Positions 1-12,150 of a stretch of 64,000 nucleotides of DNA are shown here, piece by piece (positions within the stretch are counted from its first letter, which is position 1; each line of letters starts with the position of its first letter). The notes below the pieces were generated by a model. It ran no database searches. It saw nothing but the letters and a program-made list of their open reading frames with translations, and had not been told where the DNA came from. The translations under genes were made by a program, and so were the position numbers. The stretch is from positions 5,780,001 to 5,844,000 of the forward strand of contig OY829540.1 in NCBI GenBank assembly GCA_963691705.1. The letters run 5' to 3'. Origin of the DNA: Viola odorata. Its lineage: Eukaryota > Streptophyta > Magnoliopsida > Malpighiales > Violaceae.

Positions 1-1464
1 GACATTCATATGGAACTGCCTTATGGGACAATGGCTGATGATGAAATGCGCAACCTTAATGTTCCTGTGTTGCAGACTGATGGTTTAATTTTCCTTTGGG
101 TTACTGGGCGTGCAATGGAGCTTGGGCGTGAATGGTATGCATTTTTAGTCTACAATTTGTTAATCACTAGTGATGATGAGTTTTGTGAGTTTTGAGCACG
201 AGGTACAAGTGACTATTGCTGTATGCTCATATGATTTATGTTTCCTGCAGTTTAGAACTTTGGGGGTACAAGCGTGTTGAAGAAATCATTTGGGTAAAGA
301 CGAATCAACTGCAGAGAATAATTAGAACAGGCAGGACTGGGCATTGGCTTAATCATAGCAAGGAGCATTGTCTTGTTGGAATAAAGGGAAATCCAGAAGT
401 AAACAGGAACATTGATACTGATGTATTAGTTGCTGAGGTTCGAGAGACCAGCCGTAAGCCAGATGAGGTGTGTAAGAAATAATCCATCGTTCACTAGTGC
501 AGTCAATTCTACCCTTTTTAGAGTTCTTTCTTGTGAAGTAGTTATTCCATTTGTGTGGTTTTAAGCATGTTGATGATTTTGTTACTACCTTCTGCATTGT
601 TATTGCTATTAAGCATTTCAAATCCATCACTATTGGCAAGTATTTACCAACAAGGAAAGCTTGCATGCACTATATAGTGTATACAAAGAAGTTCTCCGTA
701 TTTTTTAAAACAATTCAATTCCAGGTTTATCAGATGCAATATTAGTTAAAATATCTCTATTTGTTCTTTCCCAGATGTATTCCTTGCTGGAGAGGATAAG
801 TCCAAGAACAAGAAAGCTAGAACTGTTTGCTCGGATGCACAATACTCAAGCAGGGTATGCATTTTTCAATTATATCTTTGCTTTATATTTAAGCATGTTT
901 TAATGTAGCATGTGTCTATAATCATGCACTGATTTTGGCAAAAGATGAGGTCGCCAATAGTTGTACTTAGTAATGATCAATTGCTGAGAACCATTTTTAT
1001 GTGTTGAATGACATGGTAGAGATAACATGAGATGATAGAGTGATGTATAATAGATGAAATATTTATTACTGTGGTGGAGCAGTATTTAGGTCCTTGACTC
1101 TGGCATTTTTCCAGTTGAAAATCAGGCGTGGAGTTTGGCATCCTTGTTGTAAATGAGGATCTGACCACATTTTGCTATATCTATTCCTAAGCCTCTTTTC
1201 TTTATCAGGTGGATGTCACTTGGGAATCAATTGGAGGGAGTGCGATTGGTTGATGATGGCCTGCGAGCTAGATTTAAGGCTGCTTACCCAGAAGTTACGG
1301 TGCACCCGTCCTCCCCACCCCGGGCTTCCACGATGGAAATAGACTCAGCTGCTCCTCAAATGAGGAGCCCCTTCTCAACGGCGGAATCTAAGTCTAGTGC
1401 AGCACAGTTCCCAGAGCATACAGCTCCAGAGCCAATGGCAGTAGACCCCGAAATGGCAGGTTAA
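1..1464 (+). CDS. MTA: N6-adenosine-methyltransferase MTA (METTL3 type), 3' part
   Basis: Catalytic subunit of the nuclear mRNA m6A writer; it uses S-adenosylmethionine and works with MTB (METTL14 type). Only the C-terminal part is present. The window opens inside an exon reading [11 protein letters not shown], which in this family follows directly after the catalytic DPPW motif, so DPPW lies just outside. Exons read by eye: <1-134, 251-467, 775-854, 1209-1464 (stop TAA). Junctions keep frame and recreate family sequence ([23 protein letters not shown], then [16 protein letters not shown] and [43 protein letters not shown]). The [15 protein letters not shown] segment is the conserved RNA/cofactor loop. 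The last ~60 residues are a Pro/Ser-rich tail typical of plant MTA. It converges with the phytocyanin gene on the other strand. Identity is strong; the exact intron borders are my inference. Confidence 0.95.
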
Positions 1465-2297
1465 ACAAACATCCAATTGTTTTATTAGTAGTCCTGATCT
1501 GTTGCATCCAATAATAACTTTTGAGTAGAAGAAGGATAGCAACCTGGCCATAAGGAGAAGAGCTGCGCAAAGTAGCTGCAGTAATGTCACATTTAGATCA
1601 GACTACTGTGTATAGTACATGTAGTGTTTGCAAGAGTTGAGTCATTAGTTCAGATGATCCTTGCTATGGCCAACACTTGTCCTAGTTCTCTTTTTTCTTC
1701 TCTTAATGAAATGAAGTTCCTCCATTCTTATAATGCCATTCCTTTACCTATATATATATCTTCTATGATTCGAACACTAGATCATGTCACTTACCTATAA
1801 CTTCATTGAAATATCTTGGTGATCAATAAGTACAAAATACTGATGAATTACAAACTCATTGGTGATCGAGAAGCGTACCCTCTGAGTGACAATGATGTAT
1901 GTGTATAATAGAGAGGCGTTGTCGGCACAATGCTCAAGATCCAAATAGCTGGCAATTACCGTTAGTTTTTTTAATTAATACAACATGGGGAGGCGTATAA
2001 TGTTTTGGACACATTTGCTTAGCTTTTCCTGTTCTTTTTTCTTACATAAAAAAGACCAAACCATTGAGGGGAATGAGAGGAGGAAAAAAAAATCTCTCTT
2101 TATCATATCATAGATTCGCTATGCAACATAAAAGTAAATAAAAGTTGGATTTGAATACACATTACAATGCATAACTGGCGCTTCTTTTTCTACCAGAACA
2201 AAAACGAAAATCAAGAAGAAACCCAAAATTTCAAACAGAAAAAAACATAATAATAATAATTAAATAATAAATGAATGAATGTTCATTTGGTTTATGT
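1465..2297. other. 3' UTR of MTA and convergent intergenic DNA
   Basis: Contains the MTA 3' untranslated region, with possible poly(A) signals near 1704-1715, and the 3' flank of the opposite-strand phytocyanin gene. The rest is AT-rich with A-runs near 2085-2095 and 2240-2275. No coding exon or element recognised. Confidence 0.6.
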
Positions 2298-3032
2298 TCA
2301 CAGATTGAAAAGTGCACAGATTGTTGCTCCAACAATGGCGGATAGTAATAGGATAGAGAAGCTGTTTAGTGATGAAGGAGGAGAAGAAGAGGGAGGGAGT
2401 GGGATTGATCCAAAATTGGTAGGAGAAGAGTCAGGCAATGCACTTGTTGGGCCAGAAGATGGAGAAAATGCAGCAGCAGCAGAAGAAGAAGTAGCATTTC
2501 CAACTTTAATATGCAGCTTCTGCTTCTTTTCACAGTGCCCTTTTTCACCACTGGTGAAATAAAAGTCTCCTTCTTCAGTAATGTTGAATAAGGAATTACC
2601 ATTGTTCATGTACAAGATTGGATCTTTAAGGTTGCAAGAGTTGTAGTTCTGTTCCGTCACTTGAATCACTGAATCTTGACTTGGTGGGTACAAGAACACT
2701 GCCAAATTAAGAAGAACAAGAACAAGAACAAGAACAAGAAAACGTTCGTGTGAACACCCCATTTCGACTTACCGGGCACAATGGTGGAAATTAAAGGGAG
2801 AGAGAATGCAAGAGGAGTAGTAGTACTTACTGAGAGAATCTCCAATCTTCAAATGGTTGTACTTGGACCAATAGGTGTAGACTAGAGGGTTTGATGAGGT
2901 GGGAATGCCCCAAGCATCTAAGTTTCCAACCTTGTATTGGTAGCAAGAAACCTGTGTAATTTGCAATATTGCAAGAAACAGAAGGAAAGGGTAGAGGACT
3001 AGGAATGAAGGACTTGTTGCAAGATTGGCCAT
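2298..3032 (-). CDS. Early nodulin-like protein (non-copper phytocyanin), GPI-anchored
   Basis: Secreted plastocyanin-like protein of the ENODL group, expected at the plasma membrane outer face. Two exons: 3032-2831 and 2698-2298, giving 200 aa. The intron separates GDSL from MFLYPP, the standard phytocyanin intron position. Residues 1-31 are a signal peptide; ~32-135 the phytocyanin fold with YKVGN, YNSC and GHC. Two copper ligands of true phytocyanins are replaced: the first His (aligned with SQDSV) and the ligand Cys (FTSGEKGHC has Ser). Both disulfide cysteines remain. That pattern is typical of ENODLs, which do not bind copper. Then comes a Ser/Pro/Ala-rich arabinogalactan-like stretch and a hydrophobic C-terminus (SILLLSAIVGATICALF) fitting a GPI-attachment signal. 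The exon 2 frame also stays open upstream through the intron to an ATG at 2762, which is not needed. Confidence 0.9.
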
Positions 3033-3818
3033 TTTTCTTTTGTGTTGTGTTTCTCAAAATTTAGGGCCAGGTGGGAAGAGTAGAGTGGAGGTGGAGGGGA
3101 TATTGGCTTTAAGTACCTAAATAGATAGAGAAGTAGAGGGGCACAAAAGGACAATTAAGTTGATTGTGATTTCACTTGAGTGTCATTTATTTTTAATCCG
3201 TAGTTTAACGTCTTTTTAGGTTATTTTTTTCTTTTCCCCACCACAAATCTATCCATTAAATGTGTTTCCGGTAGAAATAAAATATTTTTACTAAAAATAA
3301 GATACTTGTATTGGAAATAATTTTGACCGTCTGATCTTTAAAGAAAAAAAATAGAAAGCGACTACAAAGAGACTCTTAGTAAATGAACGGTGGAAATATA
3401 TCTAAGCAAATTTTTATTTAGTGAGAAATTAATGGCAAATAAATACAATGTGCGGCCAACTAGTTAGATTAGGAATTTGGAGGGTGATAAATTAGGGCAT
3501 ATACAAAAACGAATGATATAGTGTGAACAATGGCACATGGGCCAGTTGGAGTCGAAGAAATTTTGTCGTTGCAAGGTTGGAACTCATTGGTGTATGAAAG
3601 AGTGGCTGATTCAACTTGGTTATCATCCTAACTTCTAACCATGTGAAGTGGGAAATGAGGGAACCGACAGGCTTGTCTTCTCTCACATGGAGAGGAGGAG
3701 AATGGAGATTGAGTCACATCTTGACTAGAAGATTGCCAATGAAAAATTGATTTGATACTCAAAAAATATGAAATATACAAGCCAATCTCATCCCCCCTGC
3801 ATCAACTAACCAAGTCTT
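3033..3818. other. Intergenic, promoter side of the phytocyanin gene
   Basis: The first ~150 bp hold the 5' leader and promoter of the minus-strand phytocyanin gene. The remainder is AT-rich with no convincing coding sequence or terminal repeats. Confidence 0.5.
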
Positions 3819-4250
3819 TCAATCCCAACCAGATGCCAATAAAAGCATTGTCGAACTTGAGCCGCATAGAATCCTAAGAGTCTTGCTGAATAGTAACGGA
3901 AGCCAAACACTTGCAAAACCCACCACAAATCCTAACACCGCAAGAACAATCATCCAATCCACTTCTTCCTCTTCCTCTTCCTCATCAGTAGCGGTTGTCG
4001 GTGTCTGTTGAGCTGTCACATCTCTTGTGCTACAACTCTTTGTGAGAGGAGGTCCGCCAAGTTTGTTACCAACAAAAGAAGAAGCATCAAAGCTCTCAAT
4101 TTGGGTGCCTAATGGAATTTCTCCGGAAAGCATATTGTAAGACAAATTCAAGTAACTTAGGAAAGTTAATCTGACAGGGTTGGAGGAATCTGACCAGCAA
4201 GCTTGTTTCTTGACAAATCAAGTGACAACAGAATTATACTTTGCTGTGAC
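3819..4250 (-). pseudogene. C-terminal remnant of an LRR receptor-like protein (Cf/RLP type)
   Basis: On the minus strand a 110-codon reading frame begins in the last leucine-rich repeat (LNLSYNMLSGEIPLGTQIES), continues through the RLP cap (SFVGNKLGGPPLTKSCS) and an acidic DEEEEEEEVDW juxtamembrane segment, and ends with one membrane span (MIVLAVLGFVVGFASVWLPLLF) and a short cytoplasmic tail. This order is diagnostic of plant RLPs. Upstream, a preceding repeat (LLSLDLSRNKLAGQIPPTLS) lies in another frame: a frameshift near 4168-4175 separates QIPPTLS from LTFLSYLNLSYN. Beyond ~4250 no LRR sequence is visible, so the ~800-residue ectodomain is missing. The canonical LCGPPL cap motif reads LGGPPL here. 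I call it a truncated, frameshifted fragment. A spliced or sequence-error explanation is less likely because the rest of the gene is absent. Confidence 0.85.
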
Positions 4251-5095
4251 AAATTAAGTTTGTTTTGTTTTGTTCTGGTTTTCTTTATAAATAAAAAATT
4301 GACTATAAACATCATAATTTTTCATCGGATCAAAAATATTAATAGTGTCAAGCGATCATCAAACTTCAAGGGACATTTATTTTAAAATGGAGGTAGTAAT
4401 TCTCTGTACATGGAATATGGCAAAATGACACAGTAGCTTACACCAAAAGACAGTAGAGTGCACCACCATTTTGGGTATCAGAAGCCCGAAAGCCTGAAGC
4501 AACTCAATTGCGTTATAGGAACAATCATGGCCACTTCAGGCAACAAAAAGCCAAAAGGATCCAAGGAATAGAACATAAACCAGTGCTCGTCGGGTACTTA
4601 ATAATTTGTTTAATAATAATAATGACAATTGTCCAAATCTCTAATCACCAAAGATCCCAATACAATAAGAGCAATAGACAAGGAATACATATTGCAATCA
4701 TGGATAGTGTTCTCTACTATGAATTAGAAATTTGCTGAATGAAGACCTATCTTGATAGTATCAAATATAAAAACACCAAATTTCCTGCAATAGTCTCTAC
4801 GGAGCAACAGCGAACCCTACTCCGGCCAGTTACAGTAGCAGCAAAAATACGGCCTAAGAACAGTACTATTAATCTTTTCCATTGACCTAGTAATCATTTC
4901 TTTTTAATACTTCACTACCTCTTTCTTTGTCTGTAGAAATCGGGTTACCCTTTTGCGCAATTCATACTCAATCACACTCCTCTCTTATTGATTGAATTGC
5001 AAACAGCCATCCAAGTTGTAGCTCAAGGACTACTAAAGAAGAAAAGGTGGCTGCTGACAACCATTCAAAAACTTCAGAGGTTCATTCCTCTAAAA
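4251..5095. other. Intergenic, downstream of the MFS gene
   Basis: AT-rich DNA with the probable 3' UTR of the minus-strand MFS gene near 4900-5095. No extension of the RLP remnant and no other coding exon recognised. Confidence 0.5.
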
Positions 5096-8061
5096 TCAGA
5101 CATTCAATGGCTCTTCCTCCGTGTCCCTCTCTTTCATTGCTGTCCAATCTTGTGATTCTACAATAAACAATCAAACCCAGACTCATAAACAAACAAATTT
5201 GGCAAACAAAAAGAACCCGAGGATGTTGGCGTCTTAAGAAGGATGCATAGGGTGCTCAACATTTCTAAAATACATCTTAGTAATGCCCTTCAAAGTTCAA
5301 ACATACAAACCAGAATCAAATTAATTACTATGTCATATCCTTAAAATTCAAGCGAAATGCAAGCTCTAAACCAGCTAGAAACTTACTAGGTCTTTGGTTC
5401 TCAGCGATGGCCATGAGCCGCCTTTGCAAAAGGGATGCCACAAAGAGGAAAATGGAGCACATGCCAAACATAACAACAATGGGAAAGGCCTCAACCTGCA
5501 GGGATGAGTATAAACCACCTTTAAAATACAGAAATGGTAAGAAAAGGCAGTACATGGTGTCCATTGAAAGGGTTTATTCAACCTTGCTGTACATTTCTTA
5601 TCAATAGCAGTGTCTTCAAGAATATTTATTTTAAAATTCTGGTATTAATATGACAATGACAAAAATCGTAAATAAGAAAGCAACTCACATTGTACAACAC
5701 GATGCACACAAATATGTTGAGAGGTATCCGGAAGAAATTCATGATGGTGCTTCTAGCCTCCTCAGGAATATATTGGGACCTCATTTTCATGATAGATGGC
5801 CAGAATATACCCACACAGGCCTCAAATACACAGAAGCCTAGGAGCTGGATACACCCAGAAAATGAGATGCTCCCACCCTTCACTCCAGAAGGTGCTACCA
5901 GGAACTGCAAAAAACCAGGGTCAGACATTATCCACATGAAGCTTTTATACGGTAATGGTATTAATGAAGAGAACAAGAGGAGAATTCCTGCATACATTTG
6001 TCACAACAGGAAGGAAAAGTGCTCCTGCTGATATTACAAAAACAATCTGCATATAGCTCTCAACTTTGAGCGATGAGCGAGCCATCAGTCGAGATGCAAT
6101 GGAGCTTCCCATCATCGAAGCCAACATGAACGTTGCAAAAATGAAACCGTGAGGAATGTCCTCACCGCTTGGGCTCAAAGCAGGAGTCCACAGGAACACA
6201 AAGGTATACATTGAACCTTCAAATAGGGACTGTATGGCGCCCAACAATGCAATTTTCTCATCTGATTCCACGTAGTATGGAACATCAGTTAAAAAAAATC
6301 AGAACAAAGAAAAAGAAAATGAGGAGAAAAGCATGAAAAGAAAATCACAATGAAGGCATGCTATTTTAATATATTTCATTCTTCTCAAAGAAAAGGTCCT
6401 CAAGTGTTTCAGACCATGAAGCAAATTCCAAACACATAACCTAATAATTTTTTTAGATGAAAATAAAATTGATCTGTACATATTTCAGGAGACGGGGCAA
6501 ATTTCATAAGCAACAAAATGAGATGTCATTACTAATCATGAAAACAAAAGACTGCATAAAGGTAGCAATAGATTTGATAAATAAGTAAAACCATAAAGTT
6601 TCTCTCTCATGGTTTCCTGAATACTTAGCATAGTTCCATCCAGCACCAAGATCAGACGAAGGTGTCACAACTACAACAGACATGCATACCTAATTTTTGT
6701 CATATAATTTAAAGGGCTATCAATCAAATGAATAAGACCGAAACTGAGTTGGAAAGAGACAGATGATTGTGTTGGCATGAGTACGTAAGTTATACAAGAG
6801 TAGAACATGAAATACTGGTAAGGAAATCACCAGACGCAATTGCAACAGCAGCACCCTTGAATTGGGAAAGTAGGTCCTTGTTTTCAGAAGGGTCTCCGTA
6901 GTTTTCAGGCCAAGTTGACATTATGATTGCCATACCAATAGCTAGAAAGCAAGCAGCAGCATCAAATGGAGCAACGGGGCCAAGTGCCAATGCATCAACT
7001 AGGACATTTCCAAACAACCCAGCGATAATAGCAACTAAGCCATTGCCAAGAAATATTGCCTTAGAGAATGTCAGTGACAACCATTGTGAATCAAAACCCC
7101 TCTGCAAAATTGAGAGATGACCCGTAAGACCACTACAGATTAGTAGATAAGACTTTAGATAGGGTTGGCGGATACATCATGTCACACACCTTAAAATGTT
7201 CAGCAACAAGCCAAGACTCAAAAGCTGAAAAGAGCAGAGATGTGGCAATGCCTCCCAACACACGTCCCAACATCAAAACCTTATACTGAGGAGAATGCTT
7301 GGTGATGCAGCTCAGTATGTAAGTAATGCAGTAAGTGATAGAAGCTCTCTTCCGCCCCCTGAATTTGACACACAAAACTCGTCTCAAAATCACAGCTGGA
7401 ACAAGGATTTACAATCATCAACAAGAACAAAATCGGAACAAGGATCTTACTGTTTATCAGCTAGAGACCCCACGATTGTCCCAAACAGCATAGAAGATCC
7501 AAATCCGGCGATAAAAAGCTGGCCGATATCTCCCTTTCCAAAACCATACTGACTATATAAGTAGTAAACATATGGCCCCTGCAACCAATCACCCGCTGTT
7601 TCACACAGGAAGCAAATCTAATCAGTTAAAAAATATACCTATGAAATGCAACACACATTACAACAGATCTAAACACCAAGGCACAGCTACGGACCAAGGG
7701 GAGTGATTTGAGGTAGAGATCAAAACCAACAAGCCACTTGGCGAGCACACACAAGTGACAAAACAAGCATCATAATTCACCCACACACAAACAAGTAAGA
7801 AGAATGGATCAAACCCATGTCGGCATACGAATCAAACATCCATATTACATAAAATTTGATTGAAACACAGACAAGAAACAGAAGGCAGATCTAGAGATGA
7901 GATAGATTACCCATCATGAGGGAGTAAACGACAAGGTAGTTGTTTTTGAAGGCATTGAAAGCAGTGGGGGTGTTGATGCGATCTTTGTTGCTCTTGCTGA
8001 ATTCAATAACTGCGACTATGGCAGCGAGACCACCAAAGACCAGCATGTAGAAAAGCTCCAT
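5096..8061 (-). CDS. MFS carrier, molybdate-anion transporter (MFSD5) type
   Basis: Twelve-helix major-facilitator protein of the MFSD5/MOT2-like family, thought to carry molybdate or other anions; the plant substrate is not settled. Exons: 8061-7911, 7595-7451, 7358-7190, 7101-6831, 6261-5996, 5904-5689, 5495-5387, 5157-5096; 462 aa, close to plant homologues. Landmarks: N-terminal MELFYMLVFGGLAA, AGDWLQGPYVYYLY, LFIAGFGSSMLFGTIVGSLAD, LMLGRVLGGIATSLLFSAFESWLVAEH, FLWTPALSP, FRIPLNIFVC. The last exon is short: donor CCTA/GTAAGT at 5387 joins an exon encoding SQDWTAMKERDTEEEPLNV, the acidic tail I expect for this family. Ignoring that donor gives a spurious end at 5328. The gene lies head-to-tail downstream of MYG1 on the same strand, an arrangement I recall from Arabidopsis chromosome 3. 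Confidence 0.92.
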
Positions 8062-8191
8062 TGTTGCGAATGTGTGAGTGAATGAGCGAGCGATTGATCG
8101 CCAGAGACAAAGGAAGGAGGAGTGCGAGTGGTTGTGGTTTTAAAGACGTGAAATGGACGCGGTAAGGTAGTGAGGTGAGGTGAGGGGAGAG

Positions 8192-8229
8192 GAGATGGAG
8201 ATGGAGATGGAGATGGCGATGGAGATGGG
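8192..8229. repeat. (ATGGAG)n hexanucleotide microsatellite
   Basis: About six imperfect GGAGAT/GGCGAT units in the presumed 5' leader or core promoter of the MFS gene, roughly 130-170 bp upstream of its ATG. On the sense (minus) strand it is a CT-rich tract, common in plant leaders. A likely polymorphic marker. Confidence 0.85.
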
Positions 8230-9551
8230 AGGAGGTAAAAGACGATTGGGGTCTGTAAAATCAGAAAGTAAGGGAGAAAGAATTGTAGAATTAGAAATTT
8301 TCCTTCCACACCTTCATCATTATTTCCCGGCAGGATTTCTTCCAATTTTTCTTCTCCTTTTTCCACTGTATGTATATATATATATACACACACAGAAGTC
8401 TTTTCAATAAATAAATAAATAAACTTACTGTTATGTGAAATTACGGTTGCTGGCGTCGGTGGGGATTGATTCTCCTGCCGCGTCCCTCTTCAGTTCAGCT
8501 GTTCTGTTTCTGATAGCAACTTATTTTAAGAAATAAAAAAATTATTTGCTTTATTATTTTTATTTTAGCAGTCGGGTAGTGCTTTTCGACCCCCTTGCAC
8601 GACATTGCATACCACCAATACATTACATCTATCTCATAAAAAAAAAGGATAGCTAATTCTCGGATTCGGTTCATGTTAGAAGAATCTGAACCGTTACATA
8701 AAATTGGACGGATGAGATTAAAAATTTAAGTCATTAATGAGTTGATCAGTCAATAAAATTCATCAAGTGGTCAATTCATTAATTACTTAAATTTGTAATT
8801 TTATCCGTCCAATTTTATTGAACGGTTCAGATTTTTCTAACATTGACTGATCATGTCAAAAACACCAAAAACAAATTAATTTGTATAACTAACCAAAGTG
8901 GAGAGATGGATTAGTCTTGGACTATAAAAGGAAAGTCTAGAGATGGATGGATGTATATGCGTTGGTATCCATTCTTAATTGTCCTCGTAAACATTCAATT
9001 TAGTATTTAGTGACCGGAAATCGACCAAATCGATTTTTTTGCAAATCTTGGCGTTAGAGCAACGGTGTGAAAAGAAAAAAGAAGAAAAGAAAACTAATTG
9101 CACGTCGGTGAAGCTTTTTCTTCCTCTTTTTTGTTGTCTGGGCTTGAAAGTCTCAAATTAATAGACTACTCATCAGTCCATGTGCTTTCTTCTCCTGTAC
9201 TGTATTAATTAATATATATATATATTAATGCAAAATTAAAGTATAAAGAATTATGTGAATTAGATAAACTCAAGTACAAAAGAGCATTTTTACATTCATC
9301 AAAAAACAACAAACTAAACCCGAATTCATTATTTTGCTACGGAAAATTGGAAAAAAAGAAGAAATACAAGGGCTTGTCCAATAAAAAGTGAGTAAACAAT
9401 TGGTAATCAAAATGGCACAAATGCAGTAATGGCGAAACCAAATGGGAGTCACGAACGAACGATCGATAAACGAGAAGGAATTAGTTCAGATCCTATTGAA
9501 ACCATAAGATTGCTCATCATGAACTCTCCATGGAGGCAGGCAACTATGCTG
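8230..9551. other. Intergenic between MFS promoter and MYG1 3' end
   Basis: Contains the MFS upstream region with a TATATATATATA/CACACA tract at 8372-8394, the fold-back element listed separately, and the MYG1 3' flank up to 9551. A (TA)n tract lies near 9213-9226. No further coding sequence seen. Confidence 0.55.
8672..8843. mobile_element. Fold-back MITE-like inverted repeat
   Basis: The left arm, starting TGTTAGAAGAATCTGAACCG, returns in reverse complement in the right arm (8765-8843, ending CGGTTCAGATTTTTCTAACA). The arms match over about 75 bp with scattered mismatches, leaving only a short loop near 8755. Such near-perfect hairpins are typical of fold-back MITEs. I could not fix a clear target-site duplication, so the superfamily is open. 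Confidence 0.75.
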
Positions 9552-12150
9552 TTACTCAAGATTCAAAGCAATTTTTGCCATGGCCAAACCACCCTCGTAT
9601 GTTTGGTTCCCGCCAATGAACCCACTCATGTGGACAAAAACACAACCTGGAATTCCAGATACCCTTGATAGATCATCGTCCCTTACACCTCGCCACTTAG
9701 ACGGGAGAGGTTTGCGGCTCTCAAATCTATCAGGAGCTACAGACACTGCCTGTACTCGCCAGTGTTTGCTCCGGTCATCCTGCACATTGTTACTTTGTGA
9801 TGAATATACCCAAAACATGTCTGACAAACTAAGCACTGAACCAGAATATACCTGATAAAGGACATATTTAATGGAGGGTTCGATCTTCATTTCCTCCTCT
9901 ATCTCAAATAGGTGAAGCTTCCACTGCAGTACACAAAATGTAATCAGAACATTGGAGGGAAAAAGAAAAATAGTTTACAGTTGCTGTAAACCCTGAAGAA
10001 AAATTTAGGATCATAGGGCAAAATTGCGGAGACTAAGTAGCATCGTATAAGCTGATATCCCCCTATAAGTTTCCATGATTCTGTGCCTGTTTCTATCGAA
10101 AGGAAGTTCAGCTACCCAAGGGCCCTTCTGTTAAAAAACCAGAAGCATAACAATAGCAACCAAACACATGGACAACATGAAAAACACACACACACACACA
10201 CATTCAAACACACAGAACTACACACCAGCAGCTGAAAATCCAACAAATAGAGTACAAGTACATCAAGATAAGGGGAGTCAACTTACTGGGCAAAATCTAT
10301 CCAATACCATAATCTCACCACTAGGATCAACATCAAACCTAGCTGAATAGCACTCCATCACAATTGACCTTGCTGGCAACCAAGACTTTGCATGAAATCT
10401 AACACTCTGAGAGTTAAAAAAGAGAGGAAAAAAAAAAGGTGAGTGAGCATAGCATATGACAGCGCTGCAGTTTTGTGCTCTTTTGGTTAGAAAAAAAGCC
10501 AAAAAAAAGGCATAAGCATATAACTGGTGGATAACAGCGTGGGTGTGCAGGGGTCGAGTGAGTGTAACAACCATAGATCCATTAAAAAAATTAAATTTGC
10601 AAGTAAAGTACTCACGTCTAAAAATTCACTACCAGCTAGAGCCATTGCTCGTTTGAAGCCCTCATTCTCCTTCTCAGGGGATTGATCAGGGTCTATCCAA
10701 TCCAAATTAAATCTCCCAACACGTGAAGACAAATGTGTATTGTTGACATATTTTGGAGGCTGGTCTGTATCATACTGATTTATTCCATTGTCAATAGCAT
10801 CAATTGCCTGCAATATAAAAGAAGAGTTCCCAAGTCACGTGGAAGCAGTGAGGGTTAGCCAGTGGTCAACTTCATGAACAACAAAAACAAAGCATCTTTA
10901 CTCAAACAAAACTATCATCAGATAAGGGAAAGTACACGGCAAAACACAGATCGCATTATCACATATGAACAATAATTCTCCATCAAGAAGGAACATACTA
11001 CTTCCTAAAGTGGGTAGCTTCATGCACTATTCTAAACCTTCTTACATATCAAATTACACAATACACTTTACAAGTAAATGCCAAGAGTTTAGTACAAACT
11101 ATAGCAGTTTTTTGACAAAAAGATGACATGGCTGGTCTAAGAACATAAATGCATCACTGCTCTTTGTAAACTTCAGTATTTATTAAAAAATAGAGCAAGC
11201 TACATATAACCTAAAAGACTCTTAGTAGTTTGGTTGAAAAACCTAACCAGAACCTAAGTTAAACAAAGGCAAGGAACAGAACCACATTTTGTAACAACAT
11301 CTACAACAGTAATAAAAGTAAACTAAAGTTCGCCTGGAGTAGGTAGAAAATAGCACCTCCATGAAGCTCTTGTAGATAGCCAAGAACAACCGATGCACAT
11401 CTGGGTGCTCTTCCCCGACTTGGAGCTCCTTAGCTATAATCTCCTTTCCAAAATGCTAGGTGATAACATATATGAGAAGAAAAAACAATCAATACAAACA
11501 GCACCAAGCCAATCACTTGTATACATGAAAATTTCAACTTTGCACAAACAATACCTTGTAAACAAGACCAGCACTACTAAGCTTAGTACTGAACCCATGT
11601 CCAAAAACCTCCCCAAATCCCTTCTGATGATGATCATACCTGTCATGACTTGGATCATACACACCCCCAACATCCAGCACAGCATCAAGACTTTCCAAAA
11701 CCTACAACGATCCAAAAGAAACCCGTAATTTAAAACCGTATTAGCTCACTGTAAAACTCACAGCTGAAAAGGAAACGATTTAAAGCTCTTAACTCCTAAG
11801 GTTTACTCTTTTATTATATGTACAGTTTCATAGAATGAAAAGGATAAAAAAGGAATGCTGTTTCAAACCTGTGGATCGCGACTGCGGATAATTTCGGCGT
11901 TGGAGAATTTGTTGGTGAGGCGAATCATGAAGCAGCCAAGAGCTTCATCGCAGTGGAAGCTGCCGTTGTGAGTTCCAACGCGCTTGAGAGGCGCGTGGAT
12001 AGGGGAGGAAGTGGAGTAGTAAGGTGGAGACGAAACTGAAGGAGAAGAGGCCATTAGAGAGAGAATGAGAGGGCGAGTGAGGAGGAGGGTTTTAGGGGTG
12101 AAGATGGAGAAGAGCTTGCTGTTAAACCCTCTAGTAGTCAGTGCCAACAT
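9552..12150 (-). CDS. MYG1: MYG1 3'-5' exonuclease (DHH-type metal-dependent hydrolase)
   Basis: UPF0160/MYG1 protein. In animals MYG1 is a 3'-5' RNA exonuclease that processes RNAs in mitochondria and nucleoli; the plant role is inferred from homology. Exons: 12150-11869, 11701-11555, 11455-11357, 10807-10616, 10406-10287, 9923-9852, 9779-9552; all junctions phase 0. 379 aa. Signature motifs in order: THNGSFHCDEALGCFM (metal site), AVLDVGGVYDP, RYDHHQKGFGE (DHH), AIDAIDNGI, SWLPARSIVMEC, FCP-WKLHLFE, WRGVRDDDLSRVSGIPGCVFVH and the GFIGGNQTYEG C-terminus. Three in-frame ATGs exist: 12204, 12150 and 12054. I chose 12150 because it yields a basic, Ser/Thr/Leu-rich presequence (LALTTRGFNSKLFSIF) fitting a mitochondrial signal. 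The 12054 start would remove that presequence. It is divergent from the gene at 12979. Confidence 0.93.
10184..10202. repeat. (AC)n microsatellite in MYG1 intron 5
   Basis: Uninterrupted AC dinucleotide run of about nine units, followed by degenerate CA-rich sequence, inside the intron between MYG1 exons 5 and 6. Confidence 0.9.

Noticed and set aside
5328..5386. C-terminal extension of the MFS protein ending at 5328
   Set aside because: It reads through a strong GTAAGT donor and lacks the acidic tail expected for the family; treated as retained intron.
10015..10130. A 38-codon open stretch after a good acceptor in MYG1 intron 5 (reads GPWVAELPFDRNRHR)
   Set aside because: It ends in a stop, has no convincing donor, and MYG1 homology runs directly from exon 5 (RFCP) to exon 6 (WKLHLFE), so it is most likely chance.
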